64,000 nucleotides of DNA. Origin: Hoplostethus atlanticus. Taxonomy: Eukaryota > Chordata > Actinopteri > Trachichthyiformes > Trachichthyidae. Position numbers and translations under genes: made by a program. Where the stretch lies: NCBI GenBank assembly GCA_034670405.1, contig JAXDDX010000012.1:4424501-4488500 (forward strand), given 5' to 3'. Numbering within the stretch: position 1 is the first letter of the stretch; each line of letters opens with the position of its first letter. Under the pieces are notes generated by a model. It searched no databases. It worked only from the letters and a program-made list of their open reading frames with translations, and had not been told where the DNA came from. Positions 60,975 through 64,000 of the stretch are shown one piece after another.

Positions 60975-61380
60975 TCAGTGGACTATGATGCCCATCTTTC
61001 GCCGCAGGCTGAAAACCCACCTCTTCAGGAAACACTACCCTGACTCTTCCTCTTAGCCTTGCCTATTTGTCGTCAATTATGTGTCTGAGCTCTTGTTTAT
61101 TGGCTCTTGTTCATTTGATACACTTATTTGTCTTAGCTCTTGTTTATTTGATTCTCTTATTTGTCTCATTTGTTTAAGATATAGTAGGTTGCTAACTTAT
61201 TGCACTCTTACCTTAACACTAGTTATGCTCTTAGTTGCTTGTTTAGGAAGGAAATGCACTTACGATTTCTGGTGACTAGTAGTTTTCTTGCCTACCTATG
61301 TTGAATGCACTTATTGTAAGTCGCTTTGGATAAAAGCGTCTGCTAAATGACTGTAATGTAATGTAATGTAATGTAATGTA
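60975..61380 (+). mobile_element. UnaL2-type LINE 3' end with intact tail stem-loop
   Basis: Starts with a relic of the RT C-terminus (about 60988-61050, frame MPIFRRRLKTHLFRKHYPDS, motif RRLKTHLFRK). A 3'UTR follows and ends in GCTTT-GGATA-AAAGC (61323-61337: 5-bp stem, GGATA loop), CGTCTGCTAAATGAC, and a TGTAA repeat tail (61352-61380). The GGATA stem-loop and (TGTAA)n tail are the published hallmarks of eel UnaL2, where the stem-loop is recognised by the element's reverse transcriptase. Truncated, non-coding, inactive. Confidence 0.8.
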
Positions 61381-62160
61381 TGATAGATGCTGTATCATAT
61401 GATTCATAAAATTGATATAACATGCACTTTTCACATGCTTGGTGCACTGTACCTCTATCCTTAAGAGGAAAATCCTGCAGTGTTAATGCAGAAGAGATGC
61501 AGGGTGGAGGGACTTTTACAACAGCCTGCAATGGGTTTCCCTACTGTGCTATCAAGCTGCCGGAGAGTGGGATTAGTATTGCATGATTGCTTTCTCTGAG
61601 TGCACAAACACATGCATGACACACACGCGAGCAAAAACACACACATACACACACAGATAAACTGTATGCACTCATTTCCATCCAAGTCCTATTTGAAAGT
61701 CATTCAGTAAGGGAAAAAGGTCCATTATGCATATAGTCCCATGAATCTGAGGCCCAGAAAGACGAGGAAGGTGAGGAAAAAAGGGAAGGGGGGGATAAAC
61801 AAGGAGATGATCTGGAGTCCTTGTCAGCACTTTTTACATGACGGTAACCACAATTTGGCTTTTATTCAAGGTCCTGTTCACATTAATTGTTCTTTGATTC
61901 TGTTCTTAATGTTTGAATCAAATCACTTTGGATGGTTCTAGCTAAAAGATTTTCCACAAAGTGTCAATGCTGTTCCGTTGTCCTGTCCTCTTCCTGGTTC
62001 TCGTCATCTTTCTCTCTCTATCCACTCTTCTATGCCCTCCATCTTTCCAGCCACCCATAGTCTTGCTCTAATCCCCCAGCAGGCCCCCTCTCTCTGGGAT
62101 AGGATTAGAGACCTCTCCCCTAGACCGAGGCCTGGAGCTATTTCTGTGTGTGTATGTCCT

Positions 62161-62214
<54 letters not shown>

Positions 62215-63639
62215 TGCCCTTGTGTCTGTGCATGTGTGTGTGCAGGCAATGGAGAGAGAGAAAGAGCTACAAGGAGAGAGCAAGAGTGAATGAGACAGAG
62301 AGAATGAGAAAGAAAGAGGGAAGGAGAGAGAGAGATGGAGGCACAGAGGTATAAATCACTGGAGCCCAATGTGTCAGACTCAGGACACCAACATTTCCTG
62401 GAGCCTTCTGGGTGCCAGACTGAAAGACCCTGATCAGAGGAAGGATGGAGGGGTAGAGGGATGGAAGGATGGGCAGACAGTGAGAGACAAGAGGAGGTGT
62501 GGAGAAGGATTTAAAGATCGAAAAGTGGGTGCTAGTACTGGTAGTAATAGTAGTGGCAGTAGTAACTTTCAAAGTGTTATTAGTCTGAAAAAGCAAATAA
62601 AAAATTCAGTAGAATATTTTATACATTAAGAGGATGAAAAGTAGAGCAAAACTGGTTATTTGAGGCATTTGGTGGTGTTACTTAGTATAAAGGGTTGTGG
62701 GGTTATGGAATATGTGAACTGATGAGTGAAATTGGGAAGATAGAAGATGAGAGAGAGGATGATGGACGAGACAGCTGTGCGTTTTCCATGGGAAGGATTT
62801 ATCAGAACAGATGGTGGAACTATCGGGCGTAATCCTGAGGTTCTAAATAAACTACAACAGGAGAGTCGTGTCTAAAGTTCACGTAACCCCGGGCAATATT
62901 GTCTCTCTCACCTCAAAAATGTACTGATGCAACACAGGCGTTGTTTCAGCAATAGGTATCATAGGTATCCAGAGTATCTATGGAGAGGTTCAAACGGTCA
63001 TTTGTTCTCACTCCACTGAGGCTTTGAAACACATTGCAGTTGTGCCTGATCCATCCTCTTAGCTACGATATCCTCTGTATGTTTCTTAACCCATCTAAAA
63101 GACACCCTTTCATCACCGGGACATGTGTCTTTTGTACTATCGTTCTAACTACAATTCTTGACGGAAACTATCGAAACTATCAGATTATCGGATGAATAGT
63201 ACAAACTTGTCAGTAGAGTGTAGTGGAGTTCTAGCCGAGTAGCCGTGATGATTGTCGCCAATTCTGATTTCCGTTTCACAAAGTGACGCTTGCACTTTTG
63301 CAGCATGTAGAGAGAGAAAGAAAGGGAGGTGCATAGAGACACATAACAATGGGATACACAACATGACATAACCATTGCAAGCGATCACCTTCAGCCCATG
63401 ATCCATTAAACCTGATGGTAGCCCCCATCAACCATGATGACAACACCCTCTCAGCTAGGCACGAGTGATCAGCCAATGGTTTGAACAGTATTACAATGGT
63501 GTCAGCCATATGCCAAGGTTTAGGAAATAGTTTAGTCTTTTACACAGCACGTGTTGCCTCCGACAAATTACACGTCCTCTGGCACAGACAATAGACAACC
63601 AGCTCCTATAACAAAAAAGGAATTATCACAGGACAGCAG
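61381..63639. other. Non-coding stretch
   Basis: Apart from the 62165 microsatellite, single-copy-looking DNA with no exon-like ORF. Confidence 0.45.
62165..62340. repeat. (GT)n(GA)n compound microsatellite and purine tract
   Basis: GT run to about 62202, GA run to 62214, then scattered GA-rich sequence to 62340. Confidence 0.9.
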
Positions 63640-63775
63640 GGAGACTTAGTGGTTAGAAAGACTGGTGGAAGGTTACCGGTTTAATCCTGTCAGTGTGTCC
63701 TGTCAGTGTCCTTGAGCAAAACGCCAAACCTCCTACCTGCTCACTCATTGTAAGTCCTGCTAAATGCCTTGAATA
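63640..63775 (+). mobile_element. tRNA-derived SINE with an L2-type tail, tail stem-loop missing
   Basis: The head has pol III promoter-like boxes: A-box-like ACTTAGTGGTTAG (63644-63656) and B-box-like GGTTTAATCC (63679-63688). A body with GTCCTTGAGCAAA follows, then CATTGTAAGTC joined straight to CTGCTAAATG (63746-63765). In the 61-kb LINE, the stem-loop GCTTTGGATAAAAGCGT sits exactly at that join. So this copy is a head-body-tail SINE in which the reverse-transcriptase recognition hairpin is absent. Confidence 0.65.
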
Positions 63776-64000
63776 TGGAAATGAAAAGAATCTCATTGTT
63801 TCTTCTTCTTCTGTTTGCTTTTGTTCCATGGTGACACTGCACCTGTTTACCTCCACCAGCTATCCCCGAGACCGCATTTTGCACTGTAACATAAAGATTG
63901 AGGGACCAGTCGTTACATAGACATACATGGCATACATAGAATATACAAATAAAATGTAGTAATATTGTTATTATTATTATTATTGTAATGTCAGCAATGT

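Noticed and set aside
1-64000. CRISPR arrays, operons, Shine-Dalgarno sites, attachment sites
   Set aside because: The DNA is clearly eukaryotic. The regularly repeated stretches are simple microsatellites without unique spacers.

Overview
The window looks like nuclear DNA of a bony fish (teleost). It is AT-leaning, has no bacterial-style gene packing, and has very dense CA/TG, GA and tetranucleotide microsatellites. Its mobile elements are typical of fish: an L2-clade LINE, an UnaL2-type LINE tail, tRNA-headed SINEs carrying an L2-type tail, a Tc1 transposon, a deleted hAT transposon and a solo LTR. I cannot name the species. Nearly all open reading frames here are by-products of microsatellites, such as runs of Cys-Val, His-Thr or Arg-Glu, and should not be read as genes.

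The only convincing host coding sequence is one exon near the middle, 32929-33031 (+). It encodes a signal peptide and ends at a strong splice donor, so a secreted or membrane protein gene begins here and continues rightward beyond what I could recognise. Upstream lie a roughly 590-base leader with a GA tract and one two-codon upstream ORF, then a tandem duplication with two G runs of about 20 bases. Intron 1 has a second CpG-rich patch at 34140-34440. I found no exon 2, so the right half may be a very long first intron.

Layout. 1-12.7 kb: non-coding, microsatellite-rich, with one old interspersed repeat and two copies of a short unclassified repeat. 12787-13437: solo LTR (-) with 5-bp target duplication. 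14.65-15.6 kb: 5'-truncated L2-type LINE with an open reverse-transcriptase C-terminus. 18-22 kb: old SINE-like fragment, then a GGAA tract. 22.2-23.0 kb: foldback DNA element. 26.2 kb: tRNA-like SINE head. 29.1-30.06 kb: two LINE 3' ends. 31.95-33.03 kb: promoter region and exon 1. 36403-37512: Tc1 element with near-intact termini and a broken transposase. 38.4-38.97 kb: polypyrimidine block. 42.6-43.25 kb: microsatellite cluster beside a hAT deletion derivative (43399-44589) with perfect 8-bp target duplications. 45.3-45.6 kb: short DNA-transposon fragment. 47.2-47.4 kb (-) and 61.0-61.38 kb (+): two UnaL2-type LINE 3' ends. 50.3-50.8 kb: two SINE-like repeats side by side. 53.1 kb: short telomere-like repeat. 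58.66 kb (-) and 63.64 kb (+): tRNA-headed SINEs with L2-type tails, the second lacking the tail stem-loop.

I found no unknown biochemical system. The most informative structure is a LINE/SINE tail set: one 3' stem-loop with a (TGTAA)n tail recurs in states from intact to deleted. The well-bounded DNA elements and solo LTR give clear insertion histories. All identifications come from reading the sequence and recalling families; no database search was run.
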